From NCBI GenBank assembly GCA_022818135.1, contig JAFMSR010000012.1:28763387-28827386 (forward strand): a stretch of DNA of 64,000 bases, written 5' to 3'. A model generated the notes under the pieces. The model saw only the letters and a program-made list of their open reading frames with translations. It was not told the origin of the DNA and searched no databases. This document shows positions 1 through 12,481 of the stretch, piece after piece (the first letter of the stretch is position 1; each line of letters opens with the position of its first letter). Source of the DNA: Saxidomus purpurata (taxonomy: Eukaryota > Mollusca > Bivalvia > Venerida > Veneridae). The position numbers were made by a program, and so were the translations under genes.

Positions 1-2022
1 TTAATAATGGCTAATTGTTGGTTTTCAAACCCTCAGGCAATAGTAGCCATGCAGTGGATGATTGCATTAGCGCGTCAGTACGTCGGCACTTTTGATCAAT
101 TCTGACAAGAAGAAAATTGAGGGAGTTAAGAGGAAAATGGTATGGCCGATAGTATACTTGGTCAAAAAAGTGGTCTGGCCATGGCCGTACCAGCCGGACC
201 GTCTATGACGGCCTTGCATGTTGCACCTATTCACTCACTTTAATATGATTTTGATTTCCTTATTTCTGCATGGACTTTTTCATGTTTTGATTTGAACAGT
301 GTCATGAATGTTTTGAATAGGTGCTCACTGAAAGTTATGTAATGAATGCTGAGCAGTGCAGATCATGATCAGACTTAATTTGCTGATTATAACAGGGCTG
401 GTTGCAAAGACGAAATACATGTCACAAAAAGGATCAGGCTCAAATATTTGAGAGTTATCTTTTCATAACTGTCTGTAGCAAACCAAAGTAGCTTGCATAT
501 TAGATAGAATTACGTTCCATTGGAAACTTTTGACAGTGTTGAATGACCTTTAAATAAAGATCATACACAAATTTAGTGGTGGTATACAATCAGCAAGACC
601 AAGACAAGCTGATATAAATGAAGAATTAGAGGTAGTAATGAAATAAAGAAAATTCTTTACTTTGTTTGACTTCTTTTGATAAAATTGTGAACATGGGTTT
701 TGAATGTTTGCTGTAATTTGGTGCTATTGAGAGTGAAACTCAAAAGAATGAATGGTTTCAAATGACTGAAAAGAGTTTTTATGTGCGATAGGATGAAAAA
801 ATTATTTTGCATTCAAAAATTCTTTATAGAAATCAAGAGATAGACACAAGCAATTTCAACATGAATCACTTTAAGTTTCTGTTGCAAAGTCTGAAAAGAA
901 AGCCAGCCCCAGTATTTAAGTTTTGCAATATACTTTTTCAGGGATATAAATTAACTTTGAAATGCCATTAGCCAGCCGGGCTCGTAACTTTTCAAATTAA
1001 GTAGCCCAGCTGAAAACCAATTAGCCCAGATCAAAGTTAACAATATTTACACCATTCAACATTGAATTGACGCAACAGTCAAAGTAACAGCTTTAACTTT
1101 AATGGTGAATATACCCCACTGTCTGGATTACAACTGTCATAAAATCTACGTTGATGCTCCAAATAAATTTTTTTTTTTTTTTTTAACCCAACCATTCAAA
1201 ACTCAAACATTCATCTTAAAGGCAATAAAATATACTTTAATCTGATATAAATATCATCAAGGTTTATAAAATAAACATGTGGAATTAAGTATGCGTAACC
1301 CGGGTTAATGGGCAACTTTGTGTATATTCCCGATTTTCTGTTTGTGTAAGGGTGAGGGGTTATTATGAATATTAATTAACCAGATATTGACACCATCTTA
1401 GCGACGATTGGATGACCATTCAAGAGGTTTAACCAAAATTCATTTCGGACCTCCCACTCCCGAGTAATATCGGCTCTTGAAGTTGAATCAAAACATTAAA
1501 ACTTCAAGATAGCCTATGTCAATTTCGGTTACACTATCTAAAAGTAGAGTCAGAATTTTATTTGTATACAAAAATCACTTTGCGGAACAATATGTACCTG
1601 CATTTGCATTTGCAGCGCACTTGGCAAGTAAACCAAAATGGCGGGCGCCATTACGCCCACTCGATGAACAGTTAATTGCACTCGCAATTGTCTTTTTTCT
1701 GTTGATTGTGTATAAATTAATTGAATATGTTTACATCTGTCGAAAATAAACCAGGTTTGCTCAGTAAACACGAACGCTCGATGTTGAAATTTTTGATACT
1801 GCGATCTGGTACCCATAAAACAAAACCTGACTATTACAATATTGCTTTAAACCAATCATGGCAAAGCATTTTATTTTCGGCACTGTGAAAACGAAAGTAA
1901 AAACATAAAGATCGGCGAATTTCCGCTTGGCCGACTGGGTGATTGTCTGGCAGAATGTGTTTGCCCACTGCCATTTCCACTCATCAGTGGCGACCGGGCG
2001 ACTGTTAAATTATATCCCTGTT
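1..2022. other. Non-coding stretch, no gene recognised
   Basis: AT-rich sequence with no frame resembling a known protein. It holds a poly-T run at about 1168-1184. A 77-codon open frame at 1516-1749 has no domain, no splice context and a biased hydrophobic tail, so I treat it as chance. The region probably belongs to an upstream DDX1 intron or to intergenic DNA. Confidence 0.6.
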
Positions 2023-2023
2023 T

Positions 2024-2790
2024 TTAGCTCACCTAGCTTTGCCAGGCTGAGCTTTTAGGATGGATTATAGATTGTCCGTTGACCGGCATTTTCACTCAAA
2101 CGACATCTCCTCTGAAACCACTTGGCCAGTGTTGATAAAACTATGCAGGGTTTCCTTGCATGAAGCTCTACAAAATTGTTTCAAGATCTCCATTCTGTGC
2201 AGAACTTGAAAACATTTGAAAATCTTCTGCCTGAAACCAGAAGGCCTAGAGCTTAGATATTTGGCATGAAGCATTGTCTAGTGGACCTCTACCAAGATTG
2301 TTCAAATTATGACCCCCGGGTCAAAATTAACCCCGCCATCGGCATCACTTAGTTTTACATAGGCTTATATAGGAAAGTCTTTAAAAATAAATTTCTCTGA
2401 AACCAGAAGACCTAGAGCTTAGATATTTGGCATAAAGCATTGTATAGTGGACCTCTACCAAGATTATTCAAATTATGAACCCAGGAAAAAACTTTTAAAA
2501 AATTCTCTGAAACCACAGGGCCTAGAGCTCAAATATTAAGCATTGCCTAGTAGACCTCTTCAAAGTTTGTTCAAATTATGCCCCTGGGGTCAATATTGGC
2601 CCCACCCAAGGGGTCACTCATTTGACATAGAGATATTATAGGAAAACCTTTTTGGTATGTAACATTGTCTAGTGGTCTTCTACCTGACTTTGTTCAAATC
2701 AAGTATCTTGGGTCAAAATAGACCACACCCACCAGGCAAGTGGACTTGTACTAAGGTGAGCGATATAGGATCATCATGGCCCTCTTGTTT
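2024..2790 (+). repeat. Bivalve-type interspersed repeat, copy 1
   Basis: The block starts TTTTTAGCTCACC and ends GGTGAGCGATATAGG followed by CATCATGGCCCTCTTGTTTC. The ends therefore carry a short inverted GCTCACC/GGTGAGC. Inside are repeated modules with GGCCTAGAGCTTAGATATTT and CTAGTGGACCTCTACCAAG, each seen two or three times. A second copy of the family occupies 9471-11404. It has no coding capacity. I recognise this type from bivalve genomes, but the family name is not determinable here. Confidence 0.75.
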
Positions 2791-2941
2791 CATATCTATT
2801 GATGGTCGATAACCATATAAATGTTACAAATAAATCGAAAGGTTCTGCTACATTAAACTTCCAAAAGAAGAAACAAAGATAAAGACACTTGATCTCAGAG
2901 GTGGTTTTTTTTGTCCTTGCTATTAGTAATTACTGGAATAT

Positions 2942-3148
2942 CAGGTTGAGGTAACTATGAGGAAAGTGCATGACTGTTTGACTCATGCTGGTGTCAGCAT
3001 CACTCCTTCAGGTTGAGGTAACTATGAGGAAAGTGCATGACTGTTTGACTCATGCTGGTGTCAGCATCACGCCTTCAGGTTGAGGTAACTACGAGGAAAG
3101 TGCATGACTGTTCAACTCATGCTGGTGTCAGCATCACGCCTTCAGGTT
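2942..3148. repeat. 67-bp tandem repeat, three copies
   Basis: A 67-bp unit beginning CAGGTTGAGGTAACTATGAG starts at 2942, 3009 and 3076, and a fourth, truncated copy starts at 3143. Copies differ at only a few positions, so the array is young or recently homogenised. Confidence 0.9.
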
Positions 3149-4363
3149 AAAGTTTTGCAGTATACATTTCTAGAAAATGGATTAAACTACATCTACAATT
3201 ACCAATTCATGTAAATCTACTGGTTTAAAACTGTTTTTTTTTAAACTATTCAATGGTATCAAACCATCAGAGTAAGATAAATTTCAGCTGAATCTTATTT
3301 TTGAATATCTTACAAAGTCCTGTTTAAGTTGCTATCTAAGAGAGTATTTTATGCAAATTTAACTGAAAGTTTAAACAGACCTCCAAGGTCAATAAACAGT
3401 TATTCATAGGATCAAGTCCCGTAATACTTGCTGAATATGTAAAATAATTAAGCCCAATTATGCCAATGTCCCAAAATCCAGAATGAAGTTTGCAAGCAAG
3501 TTGGTATCTGCAAAACTACTGTAGAAATTGCCTTAAACAATTTGATAGTTCTTCATGGTCACTCGACAGGGTCATAACTATTGCATGCATTTTAACAAAA
3601 TGATGCCCCTTTCTTAACTCAGAAAATCATCGGCAACAGGGTACCAGGAAAGCATTGTATAATATTCCGCGAAATTCACTCTTGATGATGCTCTTTCAGT
3701 ACTATGTGACATTTTGTAAATCAATTGATACTTTAGTTCATTGACCAGATCAGCTGATTAGATGATGAAAGACTTCTGGAAAAAAACAAACATACTGAAG
3801 TAAATTAATGTTATTCTGAAAATGGAAACCTATCATTATGACAAATGCAGAACGAGAAACCAGTCTTGTTGACATTTCACTGTTCCATGGTACTTGCGTC
3901 TAGCTTGCAAATTGGATCGGCAAAAAATCAACCTGTCAGAAAAACAGTGTGGGCAGGCAGTATATAATGACAGTGTTCTGAAACAGCGCAATAGCAGATT
4001 TTTGTTACCTACGTCATGTAGTGGCATAATCTGAACGGTAAAAGTGGACAAGACGGCAGAACAAATAATTATTTACACATTATTCTTCATCAAATGTCTC
4101 ATATTAGGCTGGGTGTCTGTATTGTATTTGACATATACAGGGGTGTACATTGACAATAAGAGAAAATTCATTATGGTATGTTTTTAGATGATGGTGAAAT
4201 GTTAAAGGCTCTGGCCGTAAAATATATTGTTAACCAAACATGATTGTAAGGTATAGGATTGAATGTCATTTGGGATTTTTAAAGGGACATACCCTATAAC
4301 TGATGCCAAACTTAAAATAACCTCCAAAACATAAATAATGGAATCTTTGGAAGTATTATAACT
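3149..4363. other. Non-coding stretch containing inverted-duplication block 1 (left)
   Basis: No gene seen. Around 3670-3765 the sequence matches the reverse complement of about 60460-60560, including the shared word ACTTTAGTTCATTGACCA. This is the outermost pair of blocks I could find for the large inverted duplication described in the findings. Confidence 0.55.
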
Positions 4364-4861
4364 TACCGTATTCATCCGTTTAAACGCCCCCAAGGGTGTT
4401 ACATTTTGTAAAAAAATGGCCCGAATATTGTTTAGTTCTTGTTTAAACGCCCCCTATTTCTTAAATCTCCTCTCTTTCATTTGACGCTTGAGACGACCCC
4501 CGTTTACCGAAAATGAATAGCACGCTTTGTCCTGTATGCTACCTTGGCTGGTTTACCTTGATCATGTTACTCGCTGTGAGGTCACCTCATGATAAAGAAT
4601 TACACACGTTTTAAAACTGCGGTCGACTCAAGCGTTTAATGTATGTTTTGTGTTTGGATTAAATTAATAAATTGGATAAAAGCTGGATTATTTCTTCAGA
4701 TAAAGTTAGGAACCTGTTTCATTTTATTTAGGAATACTTTTAGGGTGCTAAAAATTGCACAACCGATGGTCATTTTATGTCCGATTTAGGATTTTTTGGT
4801 CATTTCCTGCCCGTTTTTGGTGTGAAAGGGGGGGGCAGCGTTAAAACTGAGGAATACGGTA
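4364..4861. mobile_element. MITE with TA target duplication
   Basis: The left end reads TA-CCGTATTCATCCGTTTAAAC followed by GCCCCC. The right end, reverse-complemented, reads TA-CCGTATTCCTCAGTTTTAAC followed by GCTGCCCCC. The ends are therefore about 26-bp imperfect terminal inverted repeats flanked by TA on both sides, and the element is about 0.5 kb. There is no transposase frame, so it is a non-autonomous element. TA duplication suggests a Tc1/mariner-like mover, but the superfamily is inference. Confidence 0.75.
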
Positions 4862-5808
4862 ACCTAAAAGTTTCAGCTATGCATTTTCAGTCATTATTGA
4901 TAAAATTAGCAGTTTTAAATATACTGCAGTACCATAAACCATTCAATAATCTATGTGGAGTTGTTGTTGTACAATTATTTATTACAGAAAGCCTCTATAT
5001 TAATTAATTGTGGTAAAATGAGGCATTTTTCGACCCAGGTTTGTCTTTGAAATTGTATTTATTTATCATTTTAGGTTAATTGAACAGATAATCTATGTTT
5101 TGAGAATATAATCTGTTTGATGTAGGGAGTGCCTCTTTAAGCCTTGGATTAATATTTTATTTACCAGTTTGAACAAATTAGCAACAAGAAGTGAGAGCAT
5201 CATTATAAAATTCTCTGAGTACAAGAAACAGAGTCTGGATGCACCAGCCATGTTCATATAGTTTAACCCGAGCAGTTCAGTGCTGATGATTTCTCAAAAT
5301 TGTCTGGTTCAATAAATTTTGTAGGAAGCATTGATATGAAGTCTAATTTTGCATTATGATTTTATAGCTTAGACTACCATCATTAAAGACTGCAGGAGCA
5401 CTTTGAATGTAAAATGCTTGAAGCTTTTATATTACCAGGAAAGGTATGCCTTTCTGGCAGCAAAATTGATGGTTTTTGTACTAAAAACATTTCAAATCAA
5501 AATTGTATGCTACATAATTATGTATGAGGGCGCATCAAATAGTTAACGAACTTGTTTTACTATTTCATATCTGCTTCTTCTAAAGTAATGAAATTTTACA
5601 CGATAAAAATATACTCAATATCCAATTAACTCAGCATGACATCATATTAATATTCTCACCAATATATTTTAACCACCTAATGGTGGTTATTTGAAATTGA
5701 AATTGCAATTATAGTTCTCGGGGGTATCAAACAATCAAGTTACCATATACAACTTTTGACTCTTTTTTTTTAATAATTATAGTTTAGAGTCAACAGAATT
5801 TGTTTTGA
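4862..5808. other. Non-coding stretch
   Basis: No gene recognised. At about 5521 the sequence TATGAGGGCGCATCAAATAG resembles the end of a mariner-like element, but I find no matching opposite end. Confidence 0.5.
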
Positions 5809-5816
5809 TATTTACT

Positions 5817-6648
5817 AAGGATGGGAACGAATACTATATTTAGTATTCGAATATTCGTATCAACTATTCGAATACATTCGAATATTCGAATCAAATTTTA
5901 AAACTTTTTCGAATGTTTTACTATCCGAACATTATTTATCCGAAATTATGTATAGTTCGCCAATTACTAATTAATAACTATTCGGGAATTGTCAATTAAA
6001 TTCATGATTCTCAACATTTAGGGATTTGAAAAATGAGCGTGTGAAAACATTTTAGCAAGATTTTAGCGTTTTTAGATGTAGTAAGATTGAAAATAATATC
6101 AGATCTTATCGTAAGTAAAGTTATAAATCGGCTTTGAGCAAAGTTGATTCAGTGCGCATCAATCTTTCTTTTCTTCAAAATACCATTGGTTGCTTTTATT
6201 GAGTTATGTTTTCATTGGGTTTCAATTGAGTAATCGAACATGATTGTTTTTTTAATTTAAAGCTATGACGTTTATCTGTCACAGGCGATAGACTTGAGTT
6301 ACATCGCCATTTAGGGCTAATTATTTGAACAAAACATTAGATTCGCCCTTACAAAACATGAAATAACGACGCAGAAATGACTCCACGGTGAATTACTTAA
6401 ACACAAATGAAAAACTGTTTGCAATTTAGGATCTGCAATTTGCAATTATGACACGTGTTATCAAAACACCGACCGGGCTTAAGCAATTAGTTGTTTGTGA
6501 ATATGGTACGCTTTCGTGTGTTTGTCAACGTTTTGTCGAACTTTAAAGTTGAATTTTTTTTACCTTTTTTAAATTTTACAATATTAATCCTAAAATTGCA
6601 TTCGAATATTCGGAACGAAGCAATATTCGAATGTATCGTTCCCACTAA
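5817..6648. mobile_element. Non-autonomous hAT-type element
   Basis: An exact 8-bp target-site duplication, TATTTACT, lies at 5809-5816 and 6649-6656. The ends are imperfect terminal inverted repeats, GATGGGAACGAATA on the left and GTGGGAACGATA on the reverse-complemented right. Subterminal arrays of TATTCGAATATTCG follow at both ends, a composition typical of hAT elements. The 832-bp body has no transposase frame. The 8-bp duplication plus subterminal repeats make hAT the best assignment. Confidence 0.88.
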
Positions 6649-6656
6649 TATTTACT

Positions 6657-7149
6657 GACAAAAGTTTTATTGGCTTGCACAGAGAATATTGAGCATGTTG
6701 TATGAAGGATTTTGAGCTCTTGTTCTGACTTTGATTCATCAGGAACAATCGGAATATGCATAATAGTCTATCAAATGTATCAAGTATGTCTAAGCATTTA
6801 GAATCATATTGTGAATGTGTGATTCATGAGTGAAACTATTTTTGATCCTAAATGAATATTTAAGTGATTTGTTTAACAAACGAGGTGAAACTGTCCAGCA
6901 TCTCTAAAAGGTTTATTGTTGCGTGTGCTACAAACTGTGAAATGTAAGACTTTAATTAACATGGCTAGTATTGAGCTGAGTACAAACTGTTCAATTCATT
7001 CATTTAATGTAAAGCTCAGTTATTTATACAAAGCACGCTGTTTTTTACGGCTTAATGATTCCGCGAAATCCAGAAAACAACAAAATTTAATATTCCCGAT
7101 TATGCCGAACTCCAGCCAAACTTGAAAATTGGCATCCCCAAATATAAAT
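6657..7149. other. Non-coding stretch
   Basis: No gene or clear repeat. A 69-codon frame at 6916-7125 has no features supporting translation. Confidence 0.5.
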
Positions 7150-7640
7150 TGGGTTACAGCATTTTAATGAAATCATACAAGAACTTTAGAAAATGCATCT
7201 TTCTGTATTGGGTATACTAGCTCTTACTACCACTCTGTATTTGGTAATATATCTGTTTGCACTTTTGTGAAATGATTCTATACAGTGTTCAGTTTTCTGC
7301 TATATCTGTAATCTAGTGGCTCTCTGGGTTCATTACATCTTAGATGAAAGTATTTTCACACAAGATAAGATTAAGTTGATTCCTGCCTTAAGCTGCCTAT
7401 GCTATTCACTGACCATAACTATATGGTAATACCTTAATTCTGTTCCGACATCACATTAAGAGGCTGGTTTTGCGTGAACAGGCTTTGAATGACAATCATA
7501 CGATAGTCTGGACTTTGGTATCATGGGATACGCTAGAAATCAGTATATCTTTATGCAAGCTTTACAATGACAGGCGTTATTTGGAAACGTTTGATTGAAA
7601 AGTATTATCTGAGGCTTTATAATCTTCAGACTGCCAAGAA
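7150..7640 (+). repeat. Inverted-duplication block 2 (left copy)
   Basis: This segment matches the reverse complement of about 59440-59860 over several hundred bases. Shared words include CTCTCTGGGTTCATTA, CATGGGATACGCTA and TTTACAATGACAG, in the same order. It has no TIRs, target duplications or coding frame, so it does not look like a mobile element. It is one of four collinear inverted block pairs. Confidence 0.8.
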
Positions 7641-7756
7641 GCTCTGAAATTAAGTCGCAAGAATTTTTCATCCTCAGTAATGTATCAAACATTTGATATA
7701 GTTGGACAATTGCTATTCAAGAGGTAGAGAACTTTCAGAAATACATAATTTGGTTA

Positions 7757-8816
7757 CCGTTGATACTCGCTTATAAGGCGAGGTTTTGAGAACTAATTTT
7801 TTCCTCAAAGTCACCCCGTCATCTTATAGGAAGGTGCACAAACACCCCAAAAATTTTTAGCCAATTGATTGTATATTATATTTAATTAAAATATAATTGC
7901 AGACCGACGTACATTTGTATAGCGTGACATATTGCATCACCAAAATTAAAACTTACTCATGTTAAACATCGTCTATTCCAAACAAGACGTATTTCTCTAA
8001 TCCAAAATTATCAGACTTAATTGTCTAGAGCTACTTGGCAAAATAGCTTGGTCTTTTTAATGCCATATGCTTCCAATGCTAAGATCAAAGTGTCTGCATA
8101 TGTTCTTTGATCTCATCTGCTTGTGTTCTTTGATCTAGTGACACCTTCCGCTTTATCTTTATGAGCAAAGGAGTTGCAGTAAACATTATTTTAATTGGCA
8201 AAGGTTATATATTTAAATGAATCGAAGAAAATTGTTACTGGGAAAAACTCAGCTTTGACAGTTACTGAAAAATAGCTTAATAAATGACAACTTTGGACAC
8301 ACTGAAACACTGCGATTTCATTATAAATATAACGTTTTGTTTTTGATGAAGAACAGTTTGGACTTTTTATATGTTAATTCAGAAGTGCTTTTTGCATTCA
8401 CAAATTAACTAACATTACTCAGTCAGTGGAGTCACATAGTTTAGATTTTCAAACAATTTCAAAATTGACCAGTAAGATTTGTCATCCTTTATGACAGGCC
8501 TGATTTTTCACACCTACTGCAAGTGAGAAAATGCCAAGTTGAGAATAAACATTTACCAATTACATCTGATTCTTAACATTAATAAATTGAATCTGCATAA
8601 AAGGTGATACATATTTACGGTTCTTAAAATTAGTGTGTTTGAAAATAAGAAAAATGAAGAGAAATCATCCCTCATTGCCATCTATAGGCAATCCTCAATA
8701 CTTGTCAATTTTTCACCTTGTCTTATAAGCGGGTGTCAGCAAAAACTCACTATTCAAAGTGTAAAAGTTAGGGGGTCTCCTTATCAGTGAATCCCCTTAT
8801 AAGCGAGTATCAGCGG
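7757..8816. mobile_element. TIR element, about 1.06 kb
   Basis: The left end reads CCGTTGATACTCGCTTATAA. The reverse-complemented right end reads CCGCTGATACTCGCTTATAA. A further GG(C/G)GA continues the match, giving about 25-bp TIRs with one or two mismatches. TA precedes the left end and AA follows the right end, so a TA duplication may have mutated. A second internal copy of the terminal word (TCTTATAAGCGGGTGTCAG) lies near 8722. There is no transposase frame. Confidence 0.75.
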
Positions 8817-9470
8817 AATTTCAAACTGGCAAAAAAAATTGTTTCACCACTTTGGCATTTCAAGAAAAAAAGGTTTTATCCCAAAGCATCAATTAAGAAA
8901 AGATTGCCATGTTCATGACAGTGTCACAGAATGGAATGGAGACAGTACTCTTATTGTTGCTGCTGTGAGAAAATTTGTGTTGAATTATTCAGAAAGAAGT
9001 CCCTTTCTGTCTGTTTCATTGAAAAAAATAACGGTAGACATTCAATTAATTTTATTTGAATGTGATGCAGCTGGTGCCAACAATTTGTCAACAAAATTGT
9101 TCTGTTTATTATTCATGAATTGTTAATATTTGCAATAAAGAGATTCTTTACACATTTTAGCTAATAATTTTCTCAGCAACATGTAGGGAATACAGTCATA
9201 GTATCGATTTTGCATTGTCTGTCATTGGAACTTGCAACATATTGTAATTAAGTTGGAACAGTTTTATATGATAATCCTGATATATGTATGCAGGACAAAA
9301 ACTAAATGTTAACACCTTTGAAGTAAAGAAGTAAAACGGAAGTAAATGAATTCCATAAACATTGATTTACAATTCGCTTAGTTGAATGAACACCCTGTGT
9401 ACAATAATTTATACACTTTTTTGTGTCAGTTCATACCCATACTCGTAGTTCCTTCAGCTTTTTGAAGTTT
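8817..9470. other. Non-coding stretch
   Basis: No gene recognised. A 95-codon frame at 8839-9126 does not resemble a known family and has no splice signals in register. I treat it as chance. Confidence 0.5.
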
Positions 9471-11404
9471 TCAGCTCACATGGTTATGCCAGGGTGAGCT
9501 GTTAGGATGGATGATTGTCTGTCGTCCGTCTACGTCAACATGATTGTCTGTCGTCCGTCTACCGTCAACATTTTACTTCAAACGACATCTCCTCTGAAAC
9601 CATTGGGCCAATGTTGATGAAACTTGGCAGGGATGTTCCTTCCGAAAGCTCTACCAAAATTGTTAAAAAAATTTCATTCCATGCAGAACTCTGGTTGCTA
9701 TATATGGCAACAAATAGGAAAAACTTAAAAAATCTTTTTCTCTGAAACTGCATAGCCTAATGCTTGGATATTTTGCATGTATGTTGACCTATACCAAAAT
9801 TGTTCAAATCATGACCCCTGACTTAAAATTGGTCCCACCCATGGGTGTCACTTTATTATGCCCCCGAAGGGTGGCATATTAAAATCGCACCGTCTGTCCG
9901 TCTGTCCGTCTGACCGTCTGTCCGTCCGTCCCTCTGTCCGTCTGTCTGTCCGTCCGTCCGTGCGTCCCCACTTACAAATTCGTGTCCGGACTGTAACTTT
10001 GTCATGCATTGAAGGATTTTAAAATAACTTGGCACACATGTCTAGCACATCAAGACGACGTGTCGCGTGCAAGACCCACATCCCTACCTCAAAGGTGAAG
10101 GTCACACTTGGAGTATGAAGGTTTGGAATCCTCTATATATGCACACTTCGTGTCCGGACTGTAACTTTGTCTGCATTGAAGGATTTTAAAATAACTAGGC
10201 ACACATGTCTAGCACATCAAGCGACGTGTCGCGTGCAAGACCCACGTCCCTAGCTCAAAGGTCAGGTCATACTTAGAGTTTGAAGGTAATGGTTCCTCTA
10301 TAATGCATATATGCACACATTCGTGCCCGGACTGTAACTTTGTCTGCTTGAAGAATTTTAAAATACTTGGCACAAATGTCTACCCCGCACGTGTCGCGTG
10401 CAAGACCCAGGTCCCTAGCTCAAAGGTCAAGGTCACACTTAGAGTTTGAAGGTATGGATTCCTCTATATATGCATATATGCACACATTCGTGTCCGGACT
10501 GTAACTTTGTCATGCCTTGAAGGATTTTAAAATAGTATGGCACAAATGTCTAGCACATCAAGACGACGTGTCGCGTGCAAGACCCACATCCCTACCACAA
10601 AGGTCAAGGTCACACTTAGAGTTTATAGGTAATGGAATCCTGTATATATGCATACATTTGTGTCCAGGACTATAACTTTATTATGCTTTGAAGGATTTTA
10701 AAAAACTTGGCACAAATGTCTAGCACATAAGCGGATGTGTCGCGTGCAAGACCCAAGTCCCTACCTCAAAGGTCAAGGTCACACTTAGTGTTTAAAGTAA
10801 TGGAATCTGTATGCATGGTTACTCTGTCATGCATGGAAGGATTTTAAATTACATAGCACTTTATTGAGCACATGGAGAGGACACAGACTGTGAGGCACCT
10901 CTTTCGGGGGCATTCGTCACTTGTGAGGGACGCTTTGTTTTACATAGGTTTCTATCGGATAAACTTTAAAAATCTTCCTCTCCAAAACCACAAGGCCTAG
11001 TGCTAAGATATTTTGTAAATAGCATTGTCTAATGAACCTTTACCAAGTTTGTTCTGATCACTTGTTTTACATAGACATAATATATAGAAAAACCTTTAAA
11101 AATCTTCTCTGAAACAAAAGGTCTAGATCTTAGGTATTTGGAGTGTAACAGTGTATAGTGGACCTCTTTAAAGTGTGTTCAAATCATGCCCCCTGGGTCA
11201 ATATTTACCCTGCCCAGGGGGTCATTTGGTATTGAAAAACTTTAAAAATTATCTTTTCCTAGAGCTTAGATATTTGGTATGTAACATTGTCTAGTGGTCA
11301 TTCACTTATTTTGTTCAAATCATGCCTCTAGTGTCAAAATTGATTGCACCTACCAGGCAAATGCACTTGTACTCCCATGAGCGATATAGGGCCATCATGG
11401 CCTT
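9471..11404 (+). repeat. Bivalve-type interspersed repeat, copy 2, with nested insertion
   Basis: It has the same architecture as 2024-2790. It starts TCAGCTCAC with GGGTGAGCTGTTAGGATGG soon after, carries AAACGACATCTCCTCTGAAA and GCCTAGTGCTAAGATATTT modules, and ends GAGCGATATAGGGCCATCAT. It is longer because another repeat sits inside it at about 9856-10920. The host reads GTGTCACTT before the insert and TTGTTTTACATAGG after it, whereas the intact copy reads GTCACTTAGTTTTACATAGG. The element ends 30 bp upstream of DDX1 exon 11434-11507, inside the intron. Confidence 0.75.
9856..10920 (+). repeat. Nested repeat with about 170-bp tandem units
   Basis: The insert starts TTATGCCCCCGAAGGGTGGC and ends CTTTCGGGGGCATTCGTCAC, so its ends form a CCCCCGAA-type inverted repeat. 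A (GTCT/GTCC)n simple repeat runs from about 9893 to 9967. Five units of about 170 bp follow, each with GTCCGGACTGTAACTTTGTC, TGTCGCGTGCAAGACCCA and AAGGTCAAGGTCACAC. The same unit recurs in reverse orientation at 45298-45905 and, degenerate, at 60940-62130. Confidence 0.85.
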
Positions 11405-11433
11405 CTGGTTGTATGTTTACTTTACAATTTCAG

Positions 11434-11507
11434 GCAAATACTCTTGTGTCTGTCTCCATGGTGACAGGAAGCCCCAGGAGAGGAAGGCAAACTTACAGAA
11501 GTTCAAG
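11434..11507 (+). CDS. DDX1: ATP-dependent RNA helicase DDX1, exon A (helicase domain 2)
   Basis: The exon encodes [20 protein letters not shown] and then QKFK, which aligns without gaps to the second RecA-like domain of animal DDX1 just upstream of motif V. DDX1 is a DEAD-box RNA helicase with a SPRY insertion in its first RecA domain. It is known from tRNA-ligase and RNA-processing complexes. The acceptor is TTTACAATTTCAG just before 11434 and the donor is AAG|GTCAGC after 11507. The exon opens with two bases of a split codon and ends in phase 0, which fits the next exon at 18090. Upstream exons (SPRY, motifs I-IV) were not found in 1-11433 and probably lie outside the window. A 6.6-kb intron packed with transposons follows. 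Confidence 0.93.
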
Positions 11508-12258
11508 GTCAGCTTATGTGTGCTCTTCATTAAATTTAGAAAAAAAATTAAATATCCTAAGTAATATTCAGCAACCCCACACCAGCTGGCTGAAACAGAA
11601 GTTTTGTAAACTGAAATGAAATTTGAAGATGATTAGCCAGAAAGTCAAAAGGTGAAGGGGTGATGACAGTTTTTACAAAATAATAGAACCACATCTCCCT
11701 CAAACTTCAGGTGGATATCTAAACTTCAAAAATGACCCTCCTATTATGGTATTTGTGAAGAGGATCAAAGACCAAATTTGCAGAGGCCACTATATAATCC
11801 TCTTCATCAGCAGCTATAATTTACCAACTAAAGCTGACACAACTTTTTTCCAGACAGACTATTTATAAGGATTTTGCAGACTAAGAGGAAAAGAGGATTA
11901 AAATTTGTCAGTTATCCTGTTCTATCGCTGAATAAAGTTGCTCCATTTTTTGTATGAGGGCAAAAAAAAATGTCACATTGAAAGTAAGTGTCACAGTTAA
12001 CGTTATATTACCCTTCAAAATGGACACAATGTTTTATAGTTAAGAATGATGCTCAAAACAGAGTGGATGCTTTAAAAACATAAAAGAAGTAAGTTTTACC
12101 AAGTTATTTCTGTTATAGACGAATACAAATTAAGATAAACATAACCAAACGGGTGGATTTTTTATTTTTGACTAGGATTGTCAAATTTTTTTTTTAAAGA
12201 TTTCCTCTATATTCAATGTGAATGAAACTGTGATACAGATCGTTATTTTTGGGTTGTA
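11508..12258. other. DDX1 intron, unique part before the nested transposons
   Basis: No gene on either strand. The 3' part (about 11995-12258), together with the sequence resuming at 16547, resembles 37320-37700 in the same orientation. The latter therefore looks like an uninterrupted relative of this site. Confidence 0.5.
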
Positions 12259-12481
12259 CTGGATTCCTACCAGTTATCGGGCGCTACCAGATCTTCGGGC
12301 GTTTTTATGTTTCGTACCGCATAGGCTTTATACCGTACTCAAGGTCCTAGATTACGCAACCGTGTCACTGGGACGATTGTTCTTTCGGTGTAAGTGACTA
12401 AATAGGAAACTCAAACTTCTCATATTTGTTAAATATCCCGCTTAAATCACTTCTCTATTGTGTTACTATTTATAACCTAAG

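Noticed and set aside
1516..1749. 77-codon frame with hydrophobic C-terminus
   Set aside because: No family resemblance, no splice context, and an overlapping 88-codon frame on the other strand is equally open.
5521..5600. Mariner-like terminal sequence TATGAGGGCGCATCAAATAG
   Set aside because: No matching inverted end could be found nearby, so an element cannot be delimited.
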